From Lindgomyces ingoldianus (Eukaryota; Ascomycota; Dothideomycetes; Pleosporales; Lindgomycetaceae), in assembly GCF_010093535.1 (NCBI RefSeq), contig NW_022985178.1:648505-712504 (forward strand): a stretch of DNA of 64,000 nt, in the 5' to 3' direction. Both the position numbers and the translations under genes were made by a program. Shown piece after piece: positions 1 through 11,604 of this stretch. Positions within the stretch are counted from its first letter, which is position 1. Each line of letters begins with the position of its first letter. A model generated the notes under the pieces. It was not told the origin of the DNA, did not search any database, and worked only from the letters and a program-made list of their open reading frames with translations.

Positions 1-1
1 A

Positions 2-379
2 GGAGCATTCATGAACAGGGAGTCGATCACTGGTGCGGATGATATCCGTGGAAGTTACTTCCCTTGGTTTAGCGAGGAGCATATGGACGCAAACGCTAAG
101 CTTGTCAGCCAGTTCAAGGCCTTTGCAGACAAGAAAGGGTGCACACCGACGCAACTAGCGATCGCCTGGATTCTCAAACAAGGCGACGATTTCTTCCCGA
201 TCCCTGGAACTAAGAAGATTAGGTATCTAGAGCAAAATTGGGGTTCTCTTGATATCAATCTTAGCGATAATGAAGAAGCGGAGATTCGAAAGTTTGTCGA
301 TAGTGCTGAGGTATCAGGCTATCGATCCACACCTGGATCCCAGGCTTTCGCCTTTGTAGATACCAAGGAGGAGGCTTAG
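2..379 (+). CDS. Aldo/keto reductase, C-terminal part (5' truncated by window edge)
   Basis: The frame is open from base 2 through the first visible ATG at 11 to the stop at 377-379, so the gene starts outside the window. The visible ~125 residues match the C-terminal third of YakC/pyridoxal-reductase-type aldo/keto reductases: a stretch on picking substrates, then TPTQLAIAWILKQGD, then the cofactor-binding segment IPGTKKIRYLEQNWG, then a helix NEEAEIRKFVD. The family uses NADPH to reduce aldehydes and ketones; the substrate cannot be told from this fragment. The catalytic Tyr/Lys/His lie in the missing N-terminal part. The ATG at 11 is probably internal, because the preceding codons continue the expected glycine-rich loop. 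Confidence 0.85.
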   Translation, partial: GAFMNRESITGADDIRGSYFPWFSEEHMDANAKLVSQFKAFADKKGCTPTQLAIAWILKQGDDFFPIPGTKKIRYLEQNWGSLDINLSDNEEAEIRKFVDSAEVSGYRSTPGSQAFAFVDTKEEA

Positions 380-3300
380 AACTGGGGATAATTCATAGTC
401 CATCACTTGTAGCTAGCAATTGATGATATTCGCCATTCAATATGGCAATTTGCACTTACCGCGGATTGTTCGCAGAGCTAATTTGATTTGCTAGCCCTCA
501 GGTTGAAATCCGGGAGAACGTCAATAGGATGCAAAATCCTGTACCAACATCGTCCCTGCAATATTCTATGCCAGGTGATATGATGCTATCCAGTTCTAGC
601 TTTCTCCCGCCTCTGGCGGGAGCAGAATGGTTTCTGAGTTCTCTTCTGCTGGAGTTGACGGGTGGCAACAGCAGGATATTCTCTCATTGTGACGTTAATC
701 GAATCGTCTGAACGGCCATATCATTCATTTTTTATCTTTGTTGAAGTAGTGACTATCTTTACATATTGGAAAATAAAAGGGACTACTGCCGTATTGTATA
801 TATTTTTCGACTCTAAAGTACTGTCACCCTTTCAGCCGCTCAAAAAGTTACATCCTTATAGCTTCTCCAATTCTCAATTGATCTCGACAATCACTAGCTC
901 CTTTAAATCCCTTAAGCCCTACAAGCGTTGCAATTCAACTCTCTCATATTTCTAATAATTGTCTACTAAATCCTAGGAACTAAGGAAAGAGAGTTACCGA
1001 AATAAATTTTCTTGGAACCCCTTTGACGCGTAACGGTACCCGCGTTCCAAGGTTGTGAATCTTGACCAGTTATACCACAAATGCTCCTGCATAAATTTGA
1101 TCCTTTCCACCACACTTCACCTCGTTCACCCATCGCCAGATTCCACACGAAGGCTGACCTCCTCTGAGCTAGCTTACCCCCACACTCTGATGCCGGGTGT
1201 TCTCGTAGCCAAGATTTTAGCGCAACCCCCAAGAGCTCATGGATGAGGCCGACAAGCTCTTCTGGTGTTACTTAGGCGGGTGTTACTACGTCGAAGGCTA
1301 CTGGCTGCTTAATGGAAGGTTTCCCGGCCTTGTGCCTTACACTCTCGATTTTATCGCCCAGATAGGACAGGTTGATGTTGATGTTCGCTACCATAAGCCA
1401 GTACCCTGTCCTAGCTACGGCGGAAGCTAGGAGGGAGCTGTCACGCGAATTTTGGCACACATTCCAGCACTGGTTTCTACTGGCGATCCGCATCGTCGTG
1501 AGTGAAAATACGACACAAAAGTGGGAGAGCCTCTGCGGTAAAATCTAATAGAGATAATAGTCCGGATGTAACACACTAATATCAATGCGTCCGTGTCCGT
1601 CGTCCAATTGGATGGTGCTACCCCTGATGGGAAAGGAGTCCATGGTGACTGGCAGGGCAAGACTCGAGCGCTGCTGGCGCATTGGAGACAATCAATCAAG
1701 GCTGGACACCACGAAGCATTCCCTCGTCCCAAAGGAGTTCCGTGGACATGTAGGCGGGTACCAGCGCTCGGATTACAAATATCGTCTCCTGCACCTCCAG
1801 GAATGGCTCTGCAGCCGTTTCAAATCAAGGCACTCGAACGGTATCACTTTGGCGGGCGGTACGAACCCTTCTCCCGTCCAGATCCCGCGTGCGAGGCTCG
1901 ACTTGAGCATTAGGTAGAGTGTACGTTGCATACGATTGACAGCACACACAACTCTTGAGGACTAGCTCTCGAGTACAAGGCATAGTCCTTCCCCGGTGAA
2001 GTGAAGGCTGCAGTGGGCCAGCACGAGAAGACTTTGAGCCACATATAGCATGACCTCAGCAAGGCGTATTAGAGCTGTTTGATTACCAGAATAGGGGGAG
2101 GGGGGAGGGTGGGGGGGTTGAGAAACGGGACTGCAGGGCAGGCGTTCCTCTATCGACTCGAGCACGATCCTTTGTACGCGCACGGGAACCCGGCCATGGG
2201 TGTTCGGCGCGGATTCAACTCGAAATGGAGATGGATCCGACATATGTGTATTGATGTGGGGTGGAATAAATTGAATGGATGAATGGTTCCAGCTGGGATA
2301 GTTTGAATAGGTCCGGTAAAAGAAGGCTCAGAAAAGTATTCTAGTTCTGAAAAGATGCAGAATTACCCATCTTTGGAGGGCAAGACATTTCTCAAAGCAG
2401 TATTCTGTGGTGAAGTTAGGTTGAAAGATGCAGAAAGGCCATTACTGAAGCTCTTGTCTAAATCATTGGGTTAGCTAAAACAGGAAGGAGGAGGGCAATC
2501 TAGCGTACGGATGCTAAGTGATATCCTGTTGGGGCCCGGAGACTGAGAAGGCCGTGGCGAAGGGGTGTAATGAGCGGAGTCTTCTCCAGCAGCGTACTGC
2601 GGTACCCCCGTCAGCCCCATTCTGCTCTGGGATGATAGTGTCTCGGCCATGAATTAACGACTCTGCCAGCCCCAGCCCCACCCCATTAACCAAAACAGCG
2701 TAATGACCACAATGAAGATCACCTGGGTGTTGCTTATGTATAGCATGTTATCACATAACATAGAACTTGATTAGGGTGGATTTTCTCTGTTAAACCTATT
2801 GCCAAAATCAGATAAGATGCCAGGAAGACGTAAATATCTGTTCTTAAGGACCCCTATCATTTTTCACGTTAGGTGATAAAACAAAGAGGCCATTTAATTC
2901 CGTACAGGTTGAAAATATGACAGGTGCTTTGAGCGCGCTGTCCTCTGGCGGCTTCCTAAGAGTTTCGGTCATGTTGACAACGCGTAGCTATTACCCGGAA
3001 CGGGTGCCGAGATTCGGCTGGGTTTTCGAGGGGAGCTGGTGATGGAGAGACAAGAGGGAGAATGGCTGCAACCTGGATCAGTGTAGTGTTGATTATTGAG
3101 GCTGAAGTGAGTATAATAGCAGTCGAACTCGGGGATTTAGGCCATGGGTAGGATGGAAGGTGGCGATAACTTTCTATGCATGGGGGCAGCGTAAGCGCGA
3201 GACTGGCACATTGACCTCGGAAGATTTTCGCTATCCTGACCCATCTCACAGCAATTTCTTGATGAGCGTAGTCAAATTTATGATGAGAGTAACGTGGAGA

Positions 3301-4020
3301 ATAACTAGAGTAGAGTATACCTGTTGACCTTCGTGGTGGAATCAGGAAGAACGCTAACAGGATGCAGATTTCTCAAAATTAGCCCTATATGAGAAGACGA
3401 CGTTACAGATCAGCACATCGATATTTCGAACAAAAAGTTGGAAATTAGTAGTAGAGGCTACAGGGTAAGTCCTTAAGATAATATTTGTCAACTCACAAAT
3501 GGATATCTAGCGTAAATATGTATGTGCTGAGCGTGACCGTCCCAATAGTCTAAACCGTCTAAAACGCCCGCCCTTCCTAAAAATGATATCCATATGCCTC
3601 CCAATCGCTCTGTGCATGCATTATCAGACATCCGTCAAAGCACTCGTACCATGCGGCACAATAAATGCGCGATTTGTTTGCCCATGCAACATAATCCTTT
3701 GGTGTCCATGAAGCTTACGGTCGTGGCTCGAATCCCTCGCTGATTCCAGCCTTAACCGTGCCCCGCTATAGGGTAACGCCGGTCGTTGTGAACCCCAATG
3801 TTCGCCATGATCCTTTTCAATACCCAACCCAGCCCAACATTGCCTGACTGCCATACTTGGGGGATCCTTCTGAGACAGAAGAGAAGTCATCATGCACCTT
3901 GTCGAAAACAGCATTGGAGAGTTTAGGAAGAATTCAACAAGGAGGCGGTGCACAACGGAGTCCAGAGAGAAAAGTATCACCCGGGTTCAAGGTACATCCC
4001 TCCACGTTGATATTTGACTT
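380..4020. other. Gene-poor stretch, no gene recognised
   Basis: About 3.6 kb between the reductase stop and the 2EXR-like gene. Open frames of 60-120 codons occur on both strands (for example 1427-1732 minus, 1593-1913 plus, 3624-3980 minus), but they overlap one another, lack recognisable domains and do not join through good splice sites. A tRNA-like A-box lies on the minus strand near 1060-1080 but no B-box follows. I see no repeat or transposon here. Confidence 0.5.
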
Positions 4021-4659
4021 CTAGAAAAATACCCACGGATCAGCCTGCAGGGTTGTCAAACCCGGCAAAAAGTCGTGGACGACGGTGCAAAAGACGTCGT
4101 GATTGGCCGGCTGTTCATCCTGCTGATCCGTGAGTAGCGTAAGCCGGACCTTCCGCACTAGGGTCTTGGCTTCGGGACTCAAGCGCCGTATGAAATCCAG
4201 AACAGGCAGATAGTTGAATCCATAGAAGTGGAAAAGATTTTCCGAATAGAGGATAGAGAGACATTCATGGTAGATGAGACGGTTCGTTCGGAGAATGTTG
4301 AGGGAGAGTTTGTCGGGGTGGGGGCGGGTCTGGCGATTCCATTTTTTGCTGATTACGGTCGAGTCGCAGTCGGTGTAGAGACGAAACTTTTTGGTGGATG
4401 AGGGGATTAGATAGCGAAAGATTTCACGCCGGATTTCGGATGGGATGCGAAGAAGTGGCGGGTAGTTGTCCAAGGCAGTAATAGTCTCCGGGATCGAGAT
4501 CTGTTTTACGACTGATTCGCGCGATCGCGTTTTGATAGGTTTGCTGCTTTCCTTTGAAGATGTCCTCGGTTGAATGGGTGCGATCTAGCCCAGAATTAAA
4601 ATCTGTTTCGCGATTGAGTTGCATACAAGGCTCACTTTTGACAATGTCTTGGCCGGCAT
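4021..4659 (-). CDS. 2EXR/F-box-like domain protein, small
   Basis: I model two exons. Exon 1 is 4659-4636 (only 8 codons: MPAKTLSK), the 51-nt intron is 4635-4585 (GTGAGC donor, CTAG acceptor), and exon 2 is 4584-4021, giving 195 residues. The long open frame of exon 2 has no ATG of its own before the conserved part (its first start-like codon is TTG), which is why an upstream microexon is needed. The motif LLRIPSEIRREIFRYLIP and the later NRLIYHECLSILYSEN are typical of fungal 2EXR/DUF7730-like proteins, which resemble F-box modules and are strongly expanded in Leotiomycetes and Sordariomycetes; their function is unknown. The gene is head-to-head with CCT7, 522 bp away. The domain family is likely; the exact start is less sure. 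Confidence 0.62.
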
Positions 4660-5181
4660 GATCAACGTTGCATGGAGACGTAACTAAAGAAGAGAATAGA
4701 CGAAAATAAGGTTAAACTAAAAAGGTATATGACAGGAATCGAGGTCGTTGGAGACTTTAAGATGCAGCAGAAGCGGTCACGAGGGCAGATGGCCGGCCGC
4801 GACGGAAAGCAGGTGGAGAGATGAAGAAAGACCTAGGTAGGGAGAGAAGCGCGCCACGGGTGCATAAAGGAGGGTATTTTAATGCGAAAAATGAGCAATC
4901 GGACAGAAGCGGCGTGGAAGGTGGTACAATGCATGGAAACCGGATGGAAAGGAAGCACAGTTGGAGGTCGTGAATGAGGCTGATTTGGCGTCGGGCCGGA
5001 GCAGCTTTGTTCCGAGGCGGCGGACGTGGGCCGAATTTTTGGACGCGTTTGGCGGCCTGGGGGACAGAAGCTTCTACGCTCGACATTCACCTCCATACGT
5101 ACTTGTATTGCGAGTCGCTGTCTTATTCTTCGATCTCGTAACTATCAACACACGTCTTGCTCTCGGTATAGTCTGCCCACG
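4660..5181. promoter_or_regulatory. Shared 5' region of the 2EXR-like gene and CCT7
   Basis: The 522 bp separate the divergent start codons at 4659 (minus) and 5182 (plus), so both promoters and 5' leaders must lie here. Open frames seen on both strands (4757-5096) overlap each other and have no domain. I identified no specific factor site. Confidence 0.5.
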
Positions 5182-7087
5182 ATGTCGTTCGGCGGCCAAA
5201 CACCCACCATTGTCGTGCTGCGGGAGGGTATGTTGTCTTAGCTTCTCTTTGTCTATTCTTGCAATAAAACAAGATATACTCACCATGTGCAAGGTACCGA
5301 CCAGTCCCAGGGCCGTGGTCAGGTTCTTTCCAACATCAATGCCTGCCTCGCCGTACAGTCGACAATAAAAGGGACATTAGGCCCATACGGGGGCGACCTT
5401 CTCCTAGTAGATGAGAACGGCAGGCAGACAATCACTAACGACGGCGCGACCGTCATGAAGGTGCGCAAATTGTATATAACTCCACCACGCCCGCATCTGA
5501 CGTTTGACAGCTACTCGACATCATCCACCCCGCAGCGCGAATCCTCACAGACATTGCCCGCTCACAAGATGCCGAAGTTGGCGACGGAACGACATCAGTC
5601 GTTGTATTGGCAGGAGAGATACTGAAGGAGATCAAAGATCACGTGGAACAGGGTGTAAGCAGCCAGACCATCATCAAAGGTCTGCGGAGAGCTTCGAATA
5701 TGGCCGTAAATAAGATCATGGACATCGCTGTGGACACTGCCGAGGGCAACCAGAGGGATACGCTGCTGAAGCTTGCTGCCACTGCTATGAGTAGCAAGCT
5801 GATACACCGAAATGCAGACTTCTTCACAAAGAGTAGGCTTGTCCTTTCCCTAGATTAGTCGAGGCCTCAGAACTAACTGTATCGCTAGTGGTCGTCGACG
5901 CTGTCCTCTCCCTCGACCAAAACGACCTCAACGAGAAGCTCATTGGCGTCAAGAAAATCACCGGTGGCGCTCTCCAAGACTCCCTCTTCGTCAACGGAGT
6001 TGCATTTAAAAAGACTTTCTCCTACGCCGGTTTCGAGCAACAGCCCAAATCCATCAAGAACCCCAAGATTGTCTGCCTGAATGTGGAGCTTGAACTCAAG
6101 AGCGAGAAAGATAACGCCGAAATAAGAGTCGAGCAAGTCTCCGAATACCAAGCCATCGTGGACGCAGAGTGGCAGATCATCTTCAACAAGATGGAGGCAC
6201 TATTCAAGACGGGCGCAAAAGTCGTCCTAAGCAAACTCCCCATCGGAGATCTTGCAACCCAGTATTTCGCCGACAGGGACGTCTTCTGTGCTGGCCGTGT
6301 CGCATCCGACGATCTCGAACGCGTGTGTCAAGCCACGGGCGCCAGCATCCAGTCTACCTGCTCCGACATCCAACCCAAGCACCTCGGCACTTGCGAGACC
6401 TTCGAGGAGCGACAAATCGGCGGCGAGCGCTTCAACTTCTTCGCAGGCTGTCCCGCAGCTAAGACGTGCACGCTCGTCCTGCGTGGCGGCGCAGAGCAGT
6501 TCATAGCGGAAGTCGAGCGAAGTCTTCACGACGCTATCATGATCGTCAAACGCGCCATCAAGAACCGAAGCATCGTTGCTGGGGGCGGTGCTTGCGAGAT
6601 GGAAGTCTCATCGTACCTCCACGCATATGCGGATAAGAATGTCCCACATAAGCAGCAGGCTATCATCAAAGCGTTTGCCAAGGCCCTAGAAGTCATTCCC
6701 AGGCAGTTGTGCGATAACGCGGGTTTCGATGCCACGGATATCCTGAATCGGCTGAGGGTGGAGCACAAGAAGGGAAATATATGGGCGGGCGTGGATTTCT
6801 TGAACGAGGGTATTGCGAATAATATGGAGAAGTTTGTCTGGGAACCGAGTTTGGTTAAGGTGAATGCTCTGCAGGCGGCGACGGAGGCGGCATGTTTGAT
6901 TTTGAGTGTTGATGAGACGATAAGTATGACTCCCTGATTTGAAGAATGGGTTTCCAAATGGATGCTAATGAGAGTTACAGAGAACCAAGAATCGCAGCAA
7001 CCGCAAGCGCCGAACAGGCCGTTACCACCCGGGGCTGCGCAGAGAGCGCTCGGAAGGGGTCGTGGTAGGGGTATGCCTAGGCGGTAG
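5182..7087 (+). CDS. CCT7: T-complex protein 1 subunit eta (CCT7)
   Basis: Five exons: 5182-5227, 5294-5460, 5511-5832, 5889-6923, 6981-7087, giving 558 residues, the normal size for this subunit. The N-terminus [18 protein letters not shown] is the diagnostic eta start. The group II chaperonin signatures follow: [13 protein letters not shown] and NDGATVMK in the equatorial domain, then [14 protein letters not shown] with the catalytic Asp of the ATPase site, and later GGGACEME. The C-terminus ends in a Gly/Arg tail ([11 protein letters not shown]). The protein is one of eight subunits of the cytosolic CCT/TRiC ring that folds actin and tubulin with ATP. All introns are 50-66 nt and phases agree across every junction. 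The ORF breaks at 5460 and 5832 are exactly at conserved positions, so the model is firm. Confidence 0.95.
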
Positions 7088-7300
7088 AGGGTTTGGTAGA
7101 TTGGTAGCTCAAGGAGAGCATGTATACCACATTATAGACATGCCGTGCTGTCATTGCACTGGTCATATGGTCTGACATAATGCGAACAAAACTCAGTCAG
7201 AACACCACCGTACCCGTAAGGTAGTACAGCCGTACCGAGTTGCTCCACCCACACTCATGCATACCTCGTCCATCCTCAACTCACATTACCCGCATCCCAT

Positions 7301-8963
7301 TCAATCACCTCCACTCGCCCCCACTTCAAACCCCAATCCATAGCTCCTAACCCGACTCCAATAATACGCCCTATCATTCTTCAACCCGAACTCCGCCCAA
7401 TCATCTGTCAATCGATTATAACTCCAATACCCCTGCCACACGAGTTTGTTATTCTTGGCTCCGCGCCCGGCTGTCCCGATTCCCAACACCATCTTGTAGA
7501 GATACTTGGGCGCCACACCGGCGGTTTCGATGTGGAGGGTTCCTTCCTTCTCTGCTTCCTCCCCACCTGCCGCCTCTCCACCTCCGGGGGCAGAGGGCGA
7601 TGGTGCGGCAGGACCACTAATCCTCCACCTTCCGAGGAGTGCATCTTTCATTGGCGCACTCGGCAGATTGCCATGATTCTTATGCACATACTCTAAATGC
7701 AGCCACGGCACCACATCAGCCGGTTCTGCGGTCGTAAGCAACGAAATGCAGGTCCCGTCGCGCAGGAAGCGCAGGTAGCGGTAGTATGTTACGATATGAA
7801 TGGGCGAATTCCAGGAGATAGAGGTAACGGAGGAGGCACCGGGACGTGTGTAGTTGACGGTGGAGATATAGCAGCCGTTGAAGCGGATGCGGGGGCGCAG
7901 GCGGAAGAGGGTGCGGAAGGTGGGGTAGAGGGTGGGGACTAGGAGGGTGGTTAGGGATGCTAGATCGGGTGTTGGACATTGTTCGGGGACTTCTTCAGGG
8001 TCAGAGTCAGGGATGGGGTTGGATCCGAGGATGTAGCCTCCTTCGCCGTCGTCACCAAGGGGCTTTCCGTCAATTTGGCATGCGAAGGTGTAGTGCATGG
8101 CGCCAAACCCGAACTCTTGGCCGAGGCAAATGCGCTTCCAGACGCGCTCTTCGGTCGTTACCAAGTAGGCGAGGCGTTTGCAGACGCTAGCTAAGCGGAC
8201 GAAGGAGGACACATCTTGGATGGCCAGTTGGATTAAGATCTCGACGAGCATCTCCTCAGGAATGGTAGAAATTGGACATGGAGGTGGCGGGGAGAGATCC
8301 GTAGGGGCGGCTTCGCCTTGGATGGAAAGGTTGCTAAATTCATTGATCAGGGTCTGCAAGGGGGGCGGGAGGCCTTGTAGGGAGTGGTGGGCGGTATTGG
8401 GGACTGTGACGGACGCGTTTGACGGGTTGATGGCTTGTGGTTTGGACTTGTGTGACTGGTAAGAGGATGCTGGGAAGTGTTTGTTTTTGTATGTTTCGTG
8501 GACTTTGGAGTCGAGCTGTGATATCTTAGTACTCAATTAGATCCATGAACGTAGATAGATGGCGATTTACCCTAAATGCCTTTCGGTATAGGTTCACACT
8601 ATCGCCCAAACTGCCCTGGCTTTCTTTCTCCACCGCTCTTTCATAGTGCTCTAGGGCAGAGCTAGGCTCTTTGGTGGAGCTCGCAGGAGAAGGACTAGTT
8701 TCATCCAGTCTTTTTCCATGCAGTTTTTTGCCAAGATCTTGGTAGGTATGGGGTTCTACTTCATCCAGCTCTTCTACGTTGTGATGACGTTGGGGAAGAT
8801 GTGCCTGGGGGGCATTGCCATTCACTGCGGGAGCTTTGCTTGAAGAAGCCTGAGAAGTCTTCAGAGCAGTCGTGGGAGCTGGGGCTTTTCCCTTTGTCTT
8901 TGCCGAGACCTCCTCTCGCCATTTCTGGCGGAAAGACTCGAGCTCTGCTTCAGTGGGGTCCAT
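7301..8963 (-). CDS. F-box protein, FBXO9/Hrt3/Pof7 type
   Basis: Exon 1 is 8963-8571 and exon 2 8515-7301, with a 55-nt intron whose GTAAAT donor follows RKAFR; the protein has 535 residues. The N-terminal ~130 residues begin MDPTEAELESFRQKWREEV and end in the ALEHYERAVEKESQGSLGDS helix pair, the TPR-like/MIT-like segment characteristic of FBXO9 and yeast Hrt3. An F-box follows near residues 220-270 (ISTIPEEMLVEILIQLAI...VCKRLAYLV). The C-terminal part contains the RFNGCYIS and YYRYLRFL segments of the family. The role is substrate receptor of an SCF (Skp1-Cullin-F-box) ubiquitin ligase; the substrate is not known from sequence. ATG 8963 is chosen because the frame before it starts with non-ATG codons. 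Head-to-head with the Mtm1-like carrier. Confidence 0.85.
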
Positions 8964-9520
8964 TGTGGGCAGCGGAATTAACAATTTGTAAGTCCGATGT
9001 CAGTGTTCTGGTGCTTCCAAGGGAAAATGATGATGTGACGGCTGTCTAGGTCTAGTAAAAGCACATATCCACAGTCCGTGATGACTCTTAAAAAATGGGA
9101 AATTTGTTTAGGTAGCGGTGAGTTACTCACAGTTCAACGAAACGAAGCTCTAGAGTCATCACCTTGAAAGCGAGAATACGCCACTTCCTGCAGCCGCATC
9201 TGATAAGCCTAAAGCACCTCGGGAAGCAGACCGCCGACCCACGCCGATTCGCGCCAATACCCTAACTAACAAAGCGTGCGCTAAAAAGTTTCTAGTTTGA
9301 AAGCAAAAGCTTGCGCCAGGCCCGCCTCTTCCCTTGCATCATCACTCCGCTCGTCACCCACACCCACACCTCAACTCTTTCATCTGCCTCCATCGTCATC
9401 CGAATCGGACCTGGGAACATGCGCACGCCCTCTTTCTCACGCCTTTGGGATTTCTTGGATACCCCTCGTACCAATTCGAGGTAGACGGTTGTTCTCTTAT
9501 TGCAGGGAACGGCGTCCGGG
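8964..9520. promoter_or_regulatory. Shared 5' region of the F-box gene and the Mtm1-like carrier
   Basis: The 557 bp lie between divergent start codons and should hold both promoters and leaders. Two overlapping plus-strand frames (9297-9593 and 9334-9534) run up to the carrier start, but neither has a recognisable domain and both look like leader sequence. No specific site was identified. Confidence 0.5.
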
Positions 9521-10930
9521 ATGGCGACCGATAAGGCTGGGGAGATGGGCGAGATGGGGGTCAGTCTGGCGCAGAAGATGTTGTCGGCGGTGACCGGGAG
9601 CGTGTTGACGTCTCTTCTGGGTACGTTTATTCAGTCTTCATTTCTTCACGATTGAGGATTTCAGTCCAACATGGCTTTCTTGGTTGCGCATCTCCGCTTT
9701 TGGCCGGAGTCTTCTCCGCCAAATCCCCACACCGCAATTTCTCGCATAACTAACACATCGGCCCACACAGTAACTCCCCTCGATGTAGTCCGCGTCCGCC
9801 TCCAATCCCAGGCACATACACCCACAGCGTCGTCAACTCCGTCGCTTCGCACTTACACTGGGATTCCCCTCACCCAATTCCGTGACCTCCCCCCCAACCT
9901 TGGAATTTCCGCTTGCTGTAGAGAAGTCTTCTGGATCAACAACAATGCACAATACTGCGTTGCAGGACCTACTATCGCTCCTATACATCCCTCAGATGCC
10001 GCCTGTGTAGTCGAAGAGGCGGAACGACGGACGATCAATAGCACTTGGGATGGACTACGGAAGATTGCCCAGAATGAAGGTCCGAGAACGCTATGGAGGG
10101 GACTGTCGCCGACGCTGGTTATGGCCGTGCCAGCTAATGTAATTTATTTTGCGGGCTACGACTGGTTAAGGACCGCTCAGAGGTCGCCGTTTCGAAAGAC
10201 AGTACCGGATGCTTATACTCCGTTGGTAGCAGGCGCGACTGCAAGGGTGCTAGCAGCCATTGCCGTGAGCCCAATCGAGATGTTTAGGACTAGAATGCAG
10301 GCCGCCCATCATACCAACACCGCTGCTGGGCACTTCCGCGAGACCATGGATGGACTGCGGGAGATGGTTGCTTCCCAAGGCGTTCGAAGTTTATGGAGGG
10401 GTCTGACCTTGACACTGTGGCGGGATGTACCGTTCTCTGCTATATACTGGTGGGGATACGAGAGCGCCCGAAATACCATTACAGACATGCGCGGACGATC
10501 AGAGGCAAAACACGATGGTTTGGAATTCCACATTGGCCGTGGCGAAGACAAGATTCGGCGACGTAGCCGCTCAAGGAGCAGGGAGAACCACACAGCGACA
10601 CTTGTCGACAGCTTCATTGCCGGAGCTGCTTCAGGAGCCGTGGCCGCATTAGTCACAACTCCCTTCGATGTTGGCAAGACAAGACAGCAAGTTGTGAGGC
10701 ACATGGGCGATGCCGCCGTCAAAGCCATTCGAGCGGAAGATAAATCCATGCCGCGATTCTTGTTGCACATCTTCCAAGAGCAAGGACTTCCAGGGCTATT
10801 CAAAGGATGGGCAGCAAGGTGTCTGAAAGTCGCCCCGGCTTGCGCTATCATGATCAGCAGCTACGAAGTTGGGAAGAAGATGGCAAACGACATCAACGAA
10901 CGACGCGATCGACGGCATCATGATGGATAG
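9521..10930 (+). CDS. Mitochondrial carrier, Mtm1/SLC25A39-40 type
   Basis: Exon 1 is 9521-9620 and exon 2 9771-10930 (150-nt intron), 419 residues. Three tandem carrier repeats are visible through their signature motifs PLDVVRVR (about residue 36), PIEMFRTR and PFDVGKTR. The long first matrix loop contains SACCREVFW and further cysteines at about residues 82, 83, 96 and 112, a layout specific to the Mtm1/SLC25A39/SLC25A40 subfamily, where this loop binds an iron-sulfur cluster. The subfamily sits in the mitochondrial inner membrane; SLC25A39 is required for glutathione import, and yeast Mtm1 affects manganese loading of Sod2. A basic Arg/Ser-rich insert sits in a loop between repeats 2 and 3. 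Exon 1 supplies most of the first helix, and the joined codon GTA fits phase 1. Assignment to the subfamily is strong. Confidence 0.9.
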
Positions 10931-11604
10931 CCTTGCAGTTGAAAGCTAAAGCCAAAGCCAAAGCCAACCTCAACTCTAGAAGTGTGCTCGACTACTACTG
11001 GTGCACACCACCCACAGTACATATTTCCAAACCGAACCTTAACGGCCGCACTGCATACCTTGTAAATTCTGCATGAATCAGCTCATCTTTTGAGGACGGA
11101 GTTTTTGGGACAAGATTCTACTCCTATTTGCATGACAGGCTTGGAATGGTGTTTTGGAGGAAACGAGCGACACTCCGGTCGTTGAATATATTGCAAAAGC
11201 GTGTAATGATATCCAAGCGCGGTTGCGCATGTAATATAGAAATTGCATCGTCATGAATCAGCTACTGTTAATTCATTCCGCCATGCAGCTGGCATCTTGT
11301 CTGAATCCTGTCGCAAGTTCGCACATTTTCGCAACATAACAATGACGTTACTGAAGACAGAGAGATGCGTCCTTTTGGTTCCCTCCTGGATTCTAAAAAG
11401 GGGGTTAACAATTGAATTCTTCCCTGCCCAGGAGGAACTAATTAACATCTGGAGAAACTTTGGTAAGAGCACGTGGCGGCGCGGGCAACTGACAACAACA
11501 TCTGCGGACGCGCTCACTCACCTCCACTTTCTCCAATTCCTCATCCACCACTCAGCATCTTGCGCTCCAAACTCTCCCGATAAAGTCGCTATTCTGCACT
11601 CATC
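10931..11604. other. Intergenic region between carrier and ELYS-like gene
   Basis: About 670 bp. A short run of AAAGCC-type repeats follows the carrier stop (about 10945-10970). The rest is the presumed terminator of the carrier and promoter of the ELYS-like gene. An open frame from 11243 runs into the ELYS first exon in another frame and is not considered coding. Confidence 0.4.

Noticed and set aside
1010..1090. tRNA-like A-box (TGGTATAACTGG) on the minus strand
   Set aside because: No matching B-box (GGTTCRANNCC-type) follows at the right distance, and the arms do not fold convincingly, so no tRNA is called.
1427..1917. Overlapping 100-codon frames on both strands
   Set aside because: They overlap, lack domains and no splicing joins them to longer proteins; likely chance.
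3624..3980. Minus frame of 118 codons downstream of the 2EXR-like gene
   Set aside because: No domain, not joined by a splice site to the gene, composition unlike coding sequence.
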